A stretch of 64,000 bases of DNA, taken from contig NZ_KB902275.1 of NCBI RefSeq assembly GCF_000379445.1, positions 1-64,000 on the forward strand, written 5' to 3'. Under the pieces are notes generated by a model. The model was not told where the DNA came from. It saw only the letters and a list, made by a program, of their open reading frames with translations, and ran no database searches. Position numbers and translations under genes: made by a program. The stretch's first letter is position 1. Each line of letters opens with the position of its first letter. Shown here piece after piece: positions 35,526 to 45,644 of this stretch. Source of the stretch: Fangia hongkongensis FSC776 = DSM 21703 (lineage in GTDB: Bacteria > Pseudomonadota > Gammaproteobacteria > Francisellales > Francisellaceae).

Positions 35526-35572
35526 AAATCAAACTTGAGGCAATATTATCTAAGGCCAAGTTAGTTTGATTT
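35526..35572. promoter_or_regulatory. Inverted repeat upstream of dioxygenase operon
   Basis: AAATCAAACT (35526-35535) and AGTTTGATTT (35563-35572) are perfect complements 27 bases apart, 55 bases upstream of the operon's first ATG. It is a candidate operator; no regulator gene is adjacent. Confidence 0.45.
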
Positions 35573-35709
35573 AATTCTTTTAACTTCCTGTATCAGCTCA
35601 ACTTAACATCCAAGCCTCTACTTATGTGAAAAAGGCTACCTTGTACAAAATGCTAATGAATGATATTTGTTATCTATCTAAATGAAAAATTTGCTTATTT
35701 GCAAGCATA

Positions 35710-36561
35710 TCACACTATAAAAGATCCAAGCGTTACCCGTGGATGCCCTGATAAATCTGATAATGTCTTAATATTTTGATAACCATATTGTTGGTATAAT
35801 TGATGAACTTCAGAGGCCTGAGAATAACCATGCTCTAATGCCAATACCCCATCAGCCTTTAAAAATGTGCTTGCCGTTTTAATAATCGCATGAATATCCC
35901 CAAGCCCATTTTCATTTGCAATGAGCGCACTTTTGGGCTCATATTCTTTTACGTAATGACATAAATCAGGATCATCTTCTCTAATATAAGGTGGATTAGA
36001 AACGATAATATCAAACTTATTTTCCGCCAAGAGTGATGAAAACCAGTTACTTTGTATAAAATGAATGTTTTTATAACCATACCGTGAAACGTTTTCCTGT
36101 GCCACCTCAAGGGCCCTTTGAGAAATATCAACGCCAGTAATTTGCCAATTTGGGCGCTCGCTTGCAAGTGCAATCGAAATTGCGCCACTGCCAGCACCAA
36201 GCTCTAATAAAGACAAAGGTTTATCTTGTTCTATATCAAGCTTAAGTACACTTTCAACCAATGTTTCAGTATCAGCTCGTGGAATCAAAGTATCTCGCGT
36301 TACTTTTAAACTATGGGACCAAAACTCTTTTATCCCTATGATATAAGCAACAGGCTCACCTTTTGATCTTCTCTCTATCAAGGCATCAAAAGCTTTTGCC
36401 TCTTGATTAGATAGGCTTTTATCAGGCCAAGTATAGAAATAACTGCTCGGTCTATTTAACACAAAGGATAAGAGAATTTCAGCATCATAACGTGCTGAAT
36501 CTGAAACATAAGAGAGTGTTTTTTTTGCCCTAGATAAATAAGCTGAAATAGAGTTATGCAT
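35710..36561 (-). CDS. prmC: Release factor glutamine methyltransferase
   Basis: This 283-aa protein methylates the GGQ glutamine of release factors RF1/RF2 with SAM. The catalytic N-P-P-Y is present in I-V-S-N-P-P-Y-I-R (about residue 190), and the SAM site is [10 protein letters not shown] (about 116-125). The N-terminal helical PrmC domain is complete. Its ATG overlaps the prfA stop by 8 bases, consistent with coupled expression with its substrate RF1. Confidence 0.95.
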   Translation of the reverse strand: MHNSISAYLSRAKKTLSYVSDSARYDAEILLSFVLNRPSSYFYTWPDKSLSNQEAKAFDALIERRSKGEPVAYIIGIKEFWSHSLKVTRDTLIPRADTETLVESVLKLDIEQDKPLSLLELGAGSGAISIALASERPNWQITGVDISQRALEVAQENVSRYGYKNIHFIQSNWFSSLLAENKFDIIVSNPPYIREDDPDLCHYVKEYEPKSALIANENGLGDIHAIIKTASTFLKADGVLALEHGYSQASEVHQLYQQYGYQNIKTLSDLSGHPRVTLGSFIV

Positions 36562-37645
36562 TTTCTTCTGAAATCTGCGCCAATAAATCTGCCTGATACT
36601 CTTGCGTTAAAGGTCCGATAACTGAGCCTAAGTCTCCTTCCATCACCTCATCGAGTTTATATAAGGTCAAATTAATTCTATGATCAGTCACTCGTCCTTG
36701 TGGATAGTTATAGGTGCGAATGCGCTCGGAGCGATCACCACTACCAACGAGGTTACGTCTTTGGTCTGCTTGTGCACTTTGCTGCTTGTCAATTTCCGCC
36801 TGCAAGAGACGTGATTTTAACATTGACATCGCCTGCGCACGGTTTTTATGTTGTGAACGCTGGTCTTGACACTCAACCACCACACCTGTTGGAATGTGTG
36901 TAATACGAATTGCCGAATCTGTTTTATTAACATGCTGACCACCGGCACCTGAGGCACGAAATGTATCCACTTTTAAATCAGCGGGATTAATTTCAATACC
37001 CTCTACTTCATCCACCTCAGGCATAACAGCAACCGTACAAGCAGAAGTATGAACACGCCCTTGTGATTCTGTCTCAGGTACACGTTGAACACGGTGCGCA
37101 CCGGATTCAAACTTCAATTGCGAGTAAACATCGTCCCCTGAAACCTTACTGATGATCTCTTTAAAACCACCATGCTCACCTTCATTTTGACTGACAATTT
37201 CAATGCGCCAGCCCTTTCTTTCTGCATAACGGCTGTACATTCTGAATAAATCGCCTGAGAAAATAGCCGCCTCATCACCACCAGTCCCTGCGCGAATCTC
37301 TAAAAATACATTAGCGCCATCATTTGGATCTTTTGGTAATAGCAGAATTTCAAGCTCCTGAGCATATTTTTCTAAAGCTTCCTCAGCCGAATCAAGCTCT
37401 TCTTTTGCAAGCTCTTTCATCTCAGGATCAGATTCCTTTAACATTTCATTTGCACTTTCAATATCACTTTGTGCCTGATCATATGCCTTGAATGTTTTGA
37501 CAATTGGCTCTAACTGCGCATATTCTTTTGATAAATCTCTAAATTTATTTTGATCCGTAATAATGTCAGCATCCCCTAAGAGCACGCTGATCTCCTCATG
37601 GCGCTCTAAAAGCCCTTGAAGTTTTGCTTTAATTGATTGTTTCAT
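36554..37645 (-). CDS. prfA: Peptide chain release factor 1
   Basis: This is a 363-aa RF1. The G-G-Q tripeptide that triggers peptide release is in [10 protein letters not shown] (about residue 237), and the stop-codon recognition region contains the RF1-specific P-E-T (R-V-P-E-T-E). The N-terminal domain is helical and acidic. It lies 3 bases after hemA and overlaps prmC, the classical hemA-prfA-prmC operon. Confidence 0.97.
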   Translation of the reverse strand: MKQSIKAKLQGLLERHEEISVLLGDADIITDQNKFRDLSKEYAQLEPIVKTFKAYDQAQSDIESANEMLKESDPEMKELAKEELDSAEEALEKYAQELEILLLPKDPNDGANVFLEIRAGTGGDEAAIFSGDLFRMYSRYAERKGWRIEIVSQNEGEHGGFKEIISKVSGDDVYSQLKFESGAHRVQRVPETESQGRVHTSACTVAVMPEVDEVEGIEINPADLKVDTFRASGAGGQHVNKTDSAIRITHIPTGVVVECQDQRSQHKNRAQAMSMLKSRLLQAEIDKQQSAQADQRRNLVGSGDRSERIRTYNYPQGRVTDHRINLTLYKLDEVMEGDLGSVIGPLTQEYQADLLAQISEENA

Positions 37646-37648
37646 TGA

Positions 37649-38899
37649 TTATTTCTTTCCAATTTCAAGACCAAATATTTCTTTGGCATAACCTAAGACA
37701 TCTTCACGGCCTTCGATTGCCGCATTTCTAACTGATACACTTGGCGTATGCATCCATTTATTATTGATATTATGCGCAAATCTTGCCAGCACCAACCTTG
37801 GATCTTCACCATTTTCCAAGCGCTTTAGGCTTCGCTTAAGCTCACTATCGACAATCTCTTTGCTTTGCTGACGCATGGCAATGATAAGATTATCCGAACT
37901 AATTGCTTTTTCCTGTGAAATATACTCATCAAGTCCTTTTTCAATCCACTTTTCAGCATAAATAGCGGCTTTTTCACGCAACAATTGATTGCTTTCAATC
38001 ATCCCTGCAACATCATCGACACAATAGCTAACTACATGCTCTAGCACATCAAGCTCATCACTTATTACCTGCGGTACAGATAAATCAATCACCATACATA
38101 AAGATGACTTATCTGCCAACATCTCTTTATTAATAAGCGTTTTGGCCGAATTAACGGCAGTAACAATAATATCAGCCTCTTTGGCGAGCCTAGAGATGGC
38201 ATCTAATCCATGGGCGGAAATATAGTACTTATCAGCTAATATCTCAGCCTTTTGTATCGTACGATTTGCCACAAAAATTGCTTTGGGATTCAGTGCACCT
38301 AAATGACGGACCACTAGAGATGCTGTATCTCCAGCGCCTACAACCAATATTTTTTTATCACTAAAGTCGCTAAAGTTTTGCTTCGCTAAGGATAAAGCTG
38401 AAAATGCCACCGACACGGGGCACTGCCCAATATCAGTCTTGTAACGAACCGCTTTGGCAACTGAGAAGACTTTTTGAAATAGGCGATTTAGCTCTCCACC
38501 AACAACGCCCGCATGCATTGCCACTTGGTAGGCATGTTTAATCTGACCCAAAATCTGTGGCTCACCCAACACCATTGACTCCAAACCTGAAGCCAAACGC
38601 ATTAAATGATGCGCAACATGACTCTCTTGTCTTACCACTAAGAAAGGCTTTAAATCATAGTTTTCAAGCTTTGATTGATTTTGCCACCAGTTAATCACAT
38701 GATCTAAATCCCTAAGCTCTTTTAAAACCACGTATAATTCAGTGCGATTACAGGTAGAAAGAATAACCGATTGCATCACACCATTTTGTGCATTTAAACC
38801 ATCCAAATAACGCGGTAACAGCTCACCCTCAAGAGAAAAGGCGCTTCGCACTTTAGCCTTGGCTTTTTTGTAATCTATTGCTAATGAAACTAAGGTCAT
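37649..38899 (-). CDS. hemA: Glutamyl-tRNA reductase
   Basis: This 416-aa enzyme reduces glutamyl-tRNA to glutamate-1-semialdehyde, the first committed step of C5-pathway tetrapyrrole synthesis. The catalytic Cys is in L-S-T-C-N-R-T-E (about residue 50), G-E-P-Q-I-L-G-Q-I-K at about 114, and the NADPH site V-V-G-A-G-D-T-A near 185. The C-terminal dimerisation helices are present. It is the first gene of the hemA-prfA-prmC operon. Confidence 0.97.
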   Translation of the reverse strand: MTLVSLAIDYKKAKAKVRSAFSLEGELLPRYLDGLNAQNGVMQSVILSTCNRTELYVVLKELRDLDHVINWWQNQSKLENYDLKPFLVVRQESHVAHHLMRLASGLESMVLGEPQILGQIKHAYQVAMHAGVVGGELNRLFQKVFSVAKAVRYKTDIGQCPVSVAFSALSLAKQNFSDFSDKKILVVGAGDTASLVVRHLGALNPKAIFVANRTIQKAEILADKYYISAHGLDAISRLAKEADIIVTAVNSAKTLINKEMLADKSSLCMVIDLSVPQVISDELDVLEHVVSYCVDDVAGMIESNQLLREKAAIYAEKWIEKGLDEYISQEKAISSDNLIIAMRQQSKEIVDSELKRSLKRLENGEDPRLVLARFAHNINNKWMHTPSVSVRNAAIEGREDVLGYAKEIFGLEIGKK

Positions 38900-39043
38900 C
38901 TTAACATTTGCTCAAATTTATGCGTTTATGCACCCAGATCACTTCCTCTACATCCCACAAACAAGGTATCAATTAGGGTGAAATTTTGAACGTTATTGTA
39001 GCATAAAATCTTGAAATTGCTATCTTTGAAAAAGCAGCTGTTT

Positions 39044-39703
39044 TTAATTACTGACGATATCCACCGGAATCACAACTCGTACACTTTGTTTGAGTATAAG
39101 ATCTTTTGTAATGCGTTGTCTTTGAATAAACTTTACAATTTGTGCTTGGAGCTCTTTAGTCATTTCTCCAGTGAAATTAACACTAAAGTTCTGATCTGCC
39201 TTTAAGGTTAAGATAATACTAAAGCTTGAAGTGTTTAAATATGCACTATTTTTCAGATATTTAAATAACGCTGCTTGAAGCTCTGATAAAGATGCTTGTA
39301 TCTCTTTTTTCTGTGTATACTGCACCACTACTTTAGGCGCACTTTGTGTAGGCAGTTGTGTATTCACCTGATCTTTTGATTTTTCCAGTTTTTTAAGCTG
39401 TTTTTCTTGTGTATGCTCTAATGTTTTACCCTTCTTCTTTTCAGCTGCAAAAGGTGAAACAGTAGATGATACTGGCAGTTTAAAGTGCTCTGATACTTTA
39501 TGATTTACCTCTTTTGCTTGAGCTCTTGGCTCAGCTTTTGAGCTATTTTCAACAGGGTAATATACAATATTTGCTTGTATGCTTTTTGGCGCATTAGATA
39601 CGGTCACATAAGCGGTTTTTGTATGAAAAAGCAAACTTGATAAGATAACAACAGTAATAACAAAAAGATGTAAGCTAAAAGATAATATCACTGCCAAACG
39701 CAT
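39044..39703 (-). CDS. TonB/TolA-like energy transducer
   Basis: This 219-aa protein has one N-terminal membrane helix (residues 5-26, with S-x-x-x-H in the helix like the TonB S-x-x-x-H motif). It is followed by a Lys/Glu/Gln-rich periplasmic spacer (about 60-130) and a small C-terminal alpha/beta domain ending V-V-I-P-V-D. It starts 28 bases after the riboswitch-controlled receptor gene, so it probably delivers proton-motive energy to that receptor. No exbB or exbD genes are adjacent; it would rely on a set elsewhere. The Pro-rich spacer of classical TonB is weak. Confidence 0.7.
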   Translation of the reverse strand: MRLAVILSFSLHLFVITVVILSSLLFHTKTAYVTVSNAPKSIQANIVYYPVENSSKAEPRAQAKEVNHKVSEHFKLPVSSTVSPFAAEKKKGKTLEHTQEKQLKKLEKSKDQVNTQLPTQSAPKVVVQYTQKKEIQASLSELQAALFKYLKNSAYLNTSSFSIILTLKADQNFSVNFTGEMTKELQAQIVKFIQRQRITKDLILKQSVRVVIPVDIVSN

Positions 39704-39731
39704 ACTTGCTCACACCAGATAAAAGTTCAAA

Positions 39732-41744
39732 TTAGTCAAAGCGATATTGTACATTGAACACCCCTGAAATACCATCTGCAGGGTAATAAGAAAGCTGTCC
39801 ATAACCTGCCGTACTGACATAACTATAGTAGAACTTATTAAATAGATTTTGAATTGACAGACTAAAATACCAGTTTTGTACATGATAATTAAGCATCAGG
39901 TTTGTGATAAAATAGCCCGGCTGCTTTGCCAATGTATTGGTGAAATCGCCATCTGCATACATACTACTGACATAGCGCTCTTGCAGCCACAGATTCACGT
40001 TGCTTAAAAGCTCAATATTTGTATGAATTTCAGCGCTAAATGGTGGCTGACCTGGCACTTGGTTGCCTGCGACCGACTGTTGCTCTCTAGTGCTACTTGA
40101 GGTGCTTGGATACAGCTCACCAGATGTAAAAGTATTTATATTTAATGCGAAACTTCCACCTAATGACAAACGTTGAAAAAGCTGATAGTCAACACTTGAT
40201 AAGCTTCCAATCGTACGAGTTGGTGGCAAATTAGTATTATAACCAAAGAGCGAGCTATCATTACCTGCATAAGCTATTTGATTGCGAATTTCCATCCAAT
40301 AAAGGCTGTTTTTGACAGAAATTCTCTTATCTTTATAACTGTTATCCAACTGATAAATCCATGCTGTTTGCGGGTTTAAGCCAAACTCGGAAGATATATT
40401 TGGTGAGGTATAGTTCGACTGGTCAATAAATGGCAGCTGATAGGCACGTGACACAGAAAATCTTGAGTTTGCTTTTGCATTCCAGTTGTACTGCACATAC
40501 ACATTTCCAGCACCGATATTAACCGTTTGATGTGCCGTCACTTGTGGAGATTTATTGGTAAATGTCCCTCTTGTATAGCTGTGCTCAAAGCGCCCGCCTA
40601 AACCACTTTGCCATTTCGATGTGAGAAAGATATCCAATTGGTTAAAAAGAGCAAGGTTTGTTTGACTGGATGCCGATGTAGTATAGCTTTGAGTAAAGGT
40701 TTGATAGACACTTTCCATGCCTAGTGTGTTTTTAAAGCGATCATCTTTATAAACCACATCAGGGCGTAAATAAAAAAGGGACGATCCTTGAGTAGATGAG
40801 CCATATAATGGATTTTTAAAAATCAAATTACTCCACTGCTGAAAATACTGTGTCTTAAGATTAAAGTGCCAATTTTTATCGAGCAGTTGTGAAAAATCAA
40901 TTTGTCCATTGACTGTATGGTTAATCGACTTTTCGCTAGTACCAGAGGCTTGCCAAGGATTGTCATTAACTTCCTGCTCGGTTAATGAACCTGGGAACTG
41001 TAGATATTGATAGCTATCACTAAAGTTAATATTGAGCTTTTGTGTTTGACTTTGATGCATCAAGGCAATATTGATCGCATTATTAAAATTACGCGAATAA
41101 TCTCGATAACCATCGGTTGTGTTGGTATTTGTTGCCAACTGGACTGCCCAGCTTTTGTCACTATCAAGCACCTGATTTACAAAGCTATTAATCCCACCAC
41201 CAAAAGGGTAACTTGCGCTTGTCCCTATTTGATATAGATTATGATCGATAAATTTTTGCTCGATATTAATACTCCCACCAAGCCCCATCGAGCCATATAA
41301 TACACTTTGGGAAGTGGGGTTTATCTCAATCTTGGCAATGCTTTGCGGTGGAATAAGAGAGATAAATTGTGATTGCGAATTAAACTGATTAAGTGGAATA
41401 CCATTAAAAAGTACACTTGCTCTTTGCCCTTTAATCGTAAGCTTAGGATTGGGACTACTTGGCTCTATCATATCCACCCAAGCATTTTGTGAAAGGGTAT
41501 TCTCAATACTTTGATTATTATTTTGTGGAAAAAGCTGAATTTGAACCGGTGAGGTCAACTGACTAGTAGTTAGGCCCTTTTGTTTAGAGCTTGCCGACTT
41601 TGTATTTAAATCAATTTTAATCGTTGGCAGTATATAATCCACACTATCTTGATAGCTGTTGTCAGCATTTTCAGCAACCGCATTTCCTACAGAACAAAAA
41701 ATTAGCGCCATCGTAACGCTTTGATATCTTTTCAAATAACGCAT
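39732..41744 (-). CDS. TonB-dependent outer-membrane receptor, probable cobalamin transporter (BtuB-like)
   Basis: This is a 670-aa outer-membrane beta-barrel. A signal peptide covers about residues 1-24. A plug domain follows (L-T-I-K-G-Q-R-A-S-V-L-F-N-G-I-P-L-N-Q, then G-S-M-G-L-G-G-S-I-N-I). The barrel strands end in the usual C-terminal aromatic Y-R-F-D. The cobalamin riboswitch directly upstream shows that it takes up B12 or a corrinoid. The short pre-plug I-L-P-T-I-K-I-D may be the TonB box region. It is followed by its own TonB-like gene. Confidence 0.9.
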   Translation of the reverse strand: MRYLKRYQSVTMALIFCSVGNAVAENADNSYQDSVDYILPTIKIDLNTKSASSKQKGLTTSQLTSPVQIQLFPQNNNQSIENTLSQNAWVDMIEPSSPNPKLTIKGQRASVLFNGIPLNQFNSQSQFISLIPPQSIAKIEINPTSQSVLYGSMGLGGSINIEQKFIDHNLYQIGTSASYPFGGGINSFVNQVLDSDKSWAVQLATNTNTTDGYRDYSRNFNNAINIALMHQSQTQKLNINFSDSYQYLQFPGSLTEQEVNDNPWQASGTSEKSINHTVNGQIDFSQLLDKNWHFNLKTQYFQQWSNLIFKNPLYGSSTQGSSLFYLRPDVVYKDDRFKNTLGMESVYQTFTQSYTTSASSQTNLALFNQLDIFLTSKWQSGLGGRFEHSYTRGTFTNKSPQVTAHQTVNIGAGNVYVQYNWNAKANSRFSVSRAYQLPFIDQSNYTSPNISSEFGLNPQTAWIYQLDNSYKDKRISVKNSLYWMEIRNQIAYAGNDSSLFGYNTNLPPTRTIGSLSSVDYQLFQRLSLGGSFALNINTFTSGELYPSTSSSTREQQSVAGNQVPGQPPFSAEIHTNIELLSNVNLWLQERYVSSMYADGDFTNTLAKQPGYFITNLMLNYHVQNWYFSLSIQNLFNKFYYSYVSTAGYGQLSYYPADGISGVFNVQYRFD

Positions 41745-41784
41745 TATTTCTCTCTCGTTTATATCCCCGTAAACATCTATAAAA

Positions 41785-41930
41785 TCTAAAAGGCAGGTTT
41801 CCGGACTTGTCGTTACCTAGCACCTTCCCAGTTTCCCAGTGGTGACTGCTAACTATCTTCACATATAGCGACTTACCGTTGCGGGCACAGCATTGGATTT
41901 TCACCAATTTCCCTTTTCATACATCACAAG
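41785..41930 (-). ncRNA. Cobalamin riboswitch
   Basis: On the minus strand the conserved core reads in order: A-A-T-T-G-G-T-G-A-A-A-A-T-C-C near the 5' end, T-G-C-C-C-G-C-A-A-C-G-G-T, then A-G-C-A-G-T-C-A-C-C-A-C-T-G-G, and finally the B12 box A-G-T-C-C-G-G-A-A-A-C-C-T-G-C-C (41792-41807). These are diagnostic for the B12 aptamer. The box ends about 47 bases before the receptor ATG, so ligand binding likely represses the receptor/TonB operon. Confidence 0.95.
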
Positions 41931-42135
41931 ATCAACACTTTGATCCATGTACACCTTTTATTTCGCTGCTTATACTAAAGTGATTTCCAGCAATCTGCAA
42001 ACTATTTGGCTCACGAATAATAATAAGATGAGCGTGTATTTTAGCTACTTGCATTTTGCTCTCACATGCTGTAAGTTAATTACAAGAAGGTTGTTAATTG
42101 ACCTTTTTTACTCTGGGGGAACATGAGGGGGAATC

Positions 42136-43707
42136 ATGAAATTAAATAAAAACGTTGGTCTTTTTGGCGCCATCTATGCTTCTATTGGTGGCATCATTGG
42201 ATCAGGCTGGTTATTTGGTCCATTACACGCAGTAGAATCATCTGGAATCTACAGTATCTTAGCGTGGTTCATCGGTGCAGCTGCCATGCTAACCATTGCA
42301 TTTTGCTATGCAGAGCTCAGCACAATGTTTCCAAAAAGTGGGGCATTAATACACCTTTCCTACTTAACGCACGGGGAGTTGTTAGGGAAAATATGGAGCT
42401 GGATTTTATTTTTGGCTTATGTGTGTATTGCACCGATTGAGGTCATGGCTGTATTAACTTATGCCAGCAACTATATCCCTGATTTGGTTCATGCTGGTTC
42501 TGGACTTCTAACCATGAATGGATTTTTTGTCTCCATCGTGATGCTGGCGATTTTAGTTGTTGTAAATTTCTTTGCCGTTCGCTGGGTAATTGCCATTAAC
42601 AGCACGATCACGATATGGAAAATCATTATCCCAATAGCAACCGTATTTGTACTTTTAAGCTACTCATTTCATCCGGAAAATTTAGCCGCTTCTGCGCATG
42701 GCTTTCACCTAGTGGATGCTCTTCCAACAGTGGCAACCGCAGGCATTGCCTTTAGCTATTTTGGCTTTAGAAACGCCATTGATATTGCTGGGGAAACCTC
42801 AAACCCTGCCAAGCAAATCCCGATTGCGCTTATCTCCTCTATTGCAATTTGTCTTGTCATTTATATTGGTCTGCAACTTGCTTTTATCTTGTCTGTTCCA
42901 AATGGTCAAACAGCCAATTGGAGTAACCTGTCTTTCAGTGGCGTTGCCGGCCCACTTGCCGCTATTTCAATTATTGCAGGTGCAGTTTGGTGGTCTGTGG
43001 TACTGTATGCTGATGCGCTTATTTCACCACTTGGCACAGGCTATATTTATACCACCACCTCTTCAAGAGTGATTATGGCCGCAGGCGAAACTGGCAGTGC
43101 TCCTAAGTCTATGATGCACTTAAATCGCTTTGGCTCGCCATGGAAAGCCCTTGTTGTCACCTTTATCTTTGGTTGCATTTTCTTCTTTCCATTTCCTTCT
43201 TGGCAAAAGATGGTCAGCTATGTTTCATCGATCACTGTCCTGTCTTATGGAATTGGTCCTGTTATTTTATTACAACTTAGAAAGAGCTTACCTAATAAAA
43301 AACGACCATTCACATTAAAAGGTGCTTATGTCATTGCGCCTGTTGCATTTTTTATCTCAAATGCCATTATCATCTGGAGTGGCTATGCAGCAATTAACTT
43401 TATGTTTAGCCTGATCTTGATCCTATTTATCCTCTTTCTATTTTGGCAGTATTTTATCAAGCGCGTTCAAACGGAGATTTTTGGCTGGGCGCATATGTGG
43501 TGGACTATCCCATACTTTCTAGGGCTTTGGCTTATTTCAAAATATAGCCCTACAATGCTTGGTGGCTCAGGCGGCCTATCCTTTGGAATGGCAATGCTAC
43601 TGACTTTAATTTTAAGTGGTTTAATCTTGGCTTTTGCATTAAGAAGTAGCGTTGATGATGAAAAAATGTCACAAACAGCCGAGTATATTGATAACTTGCA
43701 AGGCTAA
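42136..43707 (+). CDS. APC-superfamily amino acid permease
   Basis: This 523-aa carrier with 12-14 helices belongs to the amino acid-polyamine-organocation family. TM1 carries the unwound-helix signature G-G-I-I-G-S-G-W-L-F-G (residues about 18-28), followed by A-E-L-S-T-M-F-P-K-S-G in TM2 and F-S-Y-F-G-F-R in TM6. It imports an amino acid; the substrate is unknown. The ATG is preceded by AGGGGG. It has its own promoter region, divergent from the riboswitch operon. Confidence 0.88.
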   Translation: MKLNKNVGLFGAIYASIGGIIGSGWLFGPLHAVESSGIYSILAWFIGAAAMLTIAFCYAELSTMFPKSGALIHLSYLTHGELLGKIWSWILFLAYVCIAPIEVMAVLTYASNYIPDLVHAGSGLLTMNGFFVSIVMLAILVVVNFFAVRWVIAINSTITIWKIIIPIATVFVLLSYSFHPENLAASAHGFHLVDALPTVATAGIAFSYFGFRNAIDIAGETSNPAKQIPIALISSIAICLVIYIGLQLAFILSVPNGQTANWSNLSFSGVAGPLAAISIIAGAVWWSVVLYADALISPLGTGYIYTTTSSRVIMAAGETGSAPKSMMHLNRFGSPWKALVVTFIFGCIFFFPFPSWQKMVSYVSSITVLSYGIGPVILLQLRKSLPNKKRPFTLKGAYVIAPVAFFISNAIIIWSGYAAINFMFSLILILFILFLFWQYFIKRVQTEIFGWAHMWWTIPYFLGLWLISKYSPTMLGGSGGLSFGMAMLLTLILSGLILAFALRSSVDDEKMSQTAEYIDNLQG

Positions 43708-43816
43708 ATATCTCAATGATCATGCATTTATAGTTTTAAATCTTGAAAATGGTTTATCGCATCTTTTGATATGTGTACAATAAGTGCAACACAATATTAA
43801 ATTTCAAAGGTGTATC

Positions 43817-44323
43817 ATGGCAAAAGGTACTATAAATAAAGTTATTCTACTTGGTCGTTTAGGCGCAGATCCAGAGGTTCGCTATATGCCAAGCGGCATG
43901 TCTGTTGCAAATTTACGTTTGGCGACAAATGATGGTTATAAAGATCGCCAGACAGGTCAGTTTATTGAAAATACTGAGTGGCACCGTGTGGTAATATTTG
44001 GTAAGCAAGCTGAGGTCATTCAACAATATACACAAAAAGGCTCGCTTTTATATGTTGAAGGACGTATTCGTACAAACAAATGGCAAGATCAATCTGGTCA
44101 AGATCGCTATAGTACTGAAATTGTTGCTACGGAGTTTCAGCTTATTGGTGGTCGCGGCGAGCAAGGTAGTAGTGATTTTTCACAGCCAAATCAAAGCATG
44201 CAACAAAATAACAATCAATTTGCGCAGCCTTCATCTAAGCCAGCAACGCAAAATAACACACAGCCAAATCAGCCTGATTTAAATCAGTTAAATGACTTTA
44301 ATGATGATGATATTCCGTTTTAG
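43817..44323 (+). CDS. ssb: Single-stranded DNA-binding protein
   Basis: The start ATG 43817 follows AAAGGTG, giving 168 aa. The OB-fold occupies residues 1-110 ([18 protein letters not shown], then W-H-R-V-V-I-F-G-K). A flexible Q/N/P-rich linker follows, and the acidic tip D-D-D-I-P-F recruits replication and repair partners. A terminator follows at 44361-44390. Confidence 0.97.
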   Translation: MAKGTINKVILLGRLGADPEVRYMPSGMSVANLRLATNDGYKDRQTGQFIENTEWHRVVIFGKQAEVIQQYTQKGSLLYVEGRIRTNKWQDQSGQDRYSTEIVATEFQLIGGRGEQGSSDFSQPNQSMQQNNNQFAQPSSKPATQNNTQPNQPDLNQLNDFNDDDIPF

Positions 44324-44360
44324 AGTTTACCTGAGATAGATTTTATAAAAAATACAATTA

Positions 44361-44390
44361 GGGCCCTTATTAAAAGGGCTTTTTTTATTT
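44361..44390 (+). terminator. Rho-independent terminator after ssb
   Basis: The stem GCCCTT (44363-44368) / AAGGGC (44374-44379) with a short AT loop is followed by TTTTTTTATTT. It lies 38 bases after the ssb stop. Confidence 0.85.
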
Positions 44391-44427
44391 CTTGTCAAAA
44401 TATCCTCTGAACCATTGTCAAAGGATC

Positions 44428-45627
44428 TTAAAATGCTGGCACGCCTGTAAGTGCCTTACCTAAAATTAAGGTATGAATCGTACTGGTTCCTTCATAGGTA
44501 TCAACTGCATACAAGTTTGTTAAGTGCCTCATCACATCGTAATCATCTAAAATACCATTCCCTCCAAGCAAGTCTCTGGCATCTTGTGCTATTTTCAAGG
44601 CCTTTTGAGTTGAGTTAAGCTTTAAAAGAGAAATCATGTTATGGTGTGATCTACCCATTTCCATTAGTTGGGCAACCCGATAACAAGCTTGCAATCCTAA
44701 TGCGATTTCAACCTGCATATTTACCAGCTTCTGCTGTGTGATTTGTTTTGCTGCCAATGACTGACCAAAAATGTGACGTGATTGACTATACTTCAAAGCT
44801 TTATCAAGACATGATTGGGCTGCACCTAATACACCCCATGAAATACCATATCGCGCCTGATTGAGACAGCTAAACGGCGCTGAGAACCCTTTTGCCTTAG
44901 GTAACATATAACTGCGCTCTAAATAGACATTATCAAATGTAATATCTGCTTGAGGGACCGTTCGAAGTGATAACTTGCCATTAATATCCTTCGTGCTAAC
45001 ACCTCTTTGGCTCCGTGGAACAATAAAACCTCGCACCACACCTTCTTCATCCTTTGCCCAAACAATTAAGATATCAGCATAATTGCCTAAGCCAATCCAA
45101 CGTTTCTTACCATTAAGAATATAACCCGCTTCATGTTTTTTCACAGAACTTTCCATAGCGCCTGTATCTGAGCCGTGTTCAGGCTCAGTTAATGCAAACC
45201 CACCCACGGCTTCTGCTTTCAGCAACTTTGACAGCCACATTTCTTTTTGCTGCTCAGAACCATAGGCATAAATAGCATGCATCACCAATGAGCTAGCCAC
45301 GCTATATAATGTTCTATAACCACTATCAACTCTTTCCAACTCATAAGCAATCAGCCCATAGCTTACCGAATTGATTCTCCTTCCTCCATAGAGCTCACAA
45401 CAATCTCCTCCAAGAATGCCCAGTTTCCCCATTTCTTTATATTTCTCAAGAAATAACGCCTGATCTCTATATGCCTTGGTTACAGTTGGATATAGATGCG
45501 CTTGTGCAAATTCTCTGACTACTTTACGAACTTCAGTTTCTTCATCTGTTAGCTGCGCATCAAAAAGAAGTGGGTCATGAGCATCAAAACCTTCTTCTTG
45601 TACAAAGGATTGTCTATCTTTCATTGT
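44428..45627 (-). CDS. Glutaryl-CoA dehydrogenase-like acyl-CoA dehydrogenase
   Basis: The start ATG 45625-45627 follows AAGGCG, giving 399 aa. This FAD enzyme shows A-L-T-E-P-E-H-G-S-D (about 130), W-I-G-L-G-N-Y-A and the C-terminal D-T-Y-E-G-T-S-T-I-H with the catalytic base Glu, matching the glutaryl-CoA dehydrogenase branch, which makes crotonyl-CoA by oxidation and decarboxylation. It follows the CoA-transferase gene by 17 bases, so the pair would activate and oxidise glutarate (lysine/tryptophan breakdown). Confidence 0.88.
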   Translation of the reverse strand, partial: TMKDRQSFVQEEGFDAHDPLLFDAQLTDEETEVRKVVREFAQAHLYPTVTKAYRDQALFLEKYKEMGKLGILGGDCCELYGGRRINSVSYGLIAYELERVDSGYRTLYSVASSLVMHAIYAYGSEQQKEMWLSKLLKAEAVGGFALTEPEHGSDTGAMESSVKKHEAGYILNGKKRWIGLGNYADILIVWAKDEEGVVRGFIVPRSQRGVSTKDINGKLSLRTVPQADITFDNVYLERSYMLPKAKGFSAPFSCLNQARYGISWGVLGAAQSCLDKALKYSQSRHIFGQSLAAKQITQQKLVNMQVEIALGLQACYRVAQLMEMGRSHHNMISLLKLNSTQKALKIAQDARDLLGGNGILDDYDVMRHLTNLYAVDTYEGTSTIHTLILGKALTGVPAF

Positions 45628-45644
45628 TAATCGCCTTATCATAA

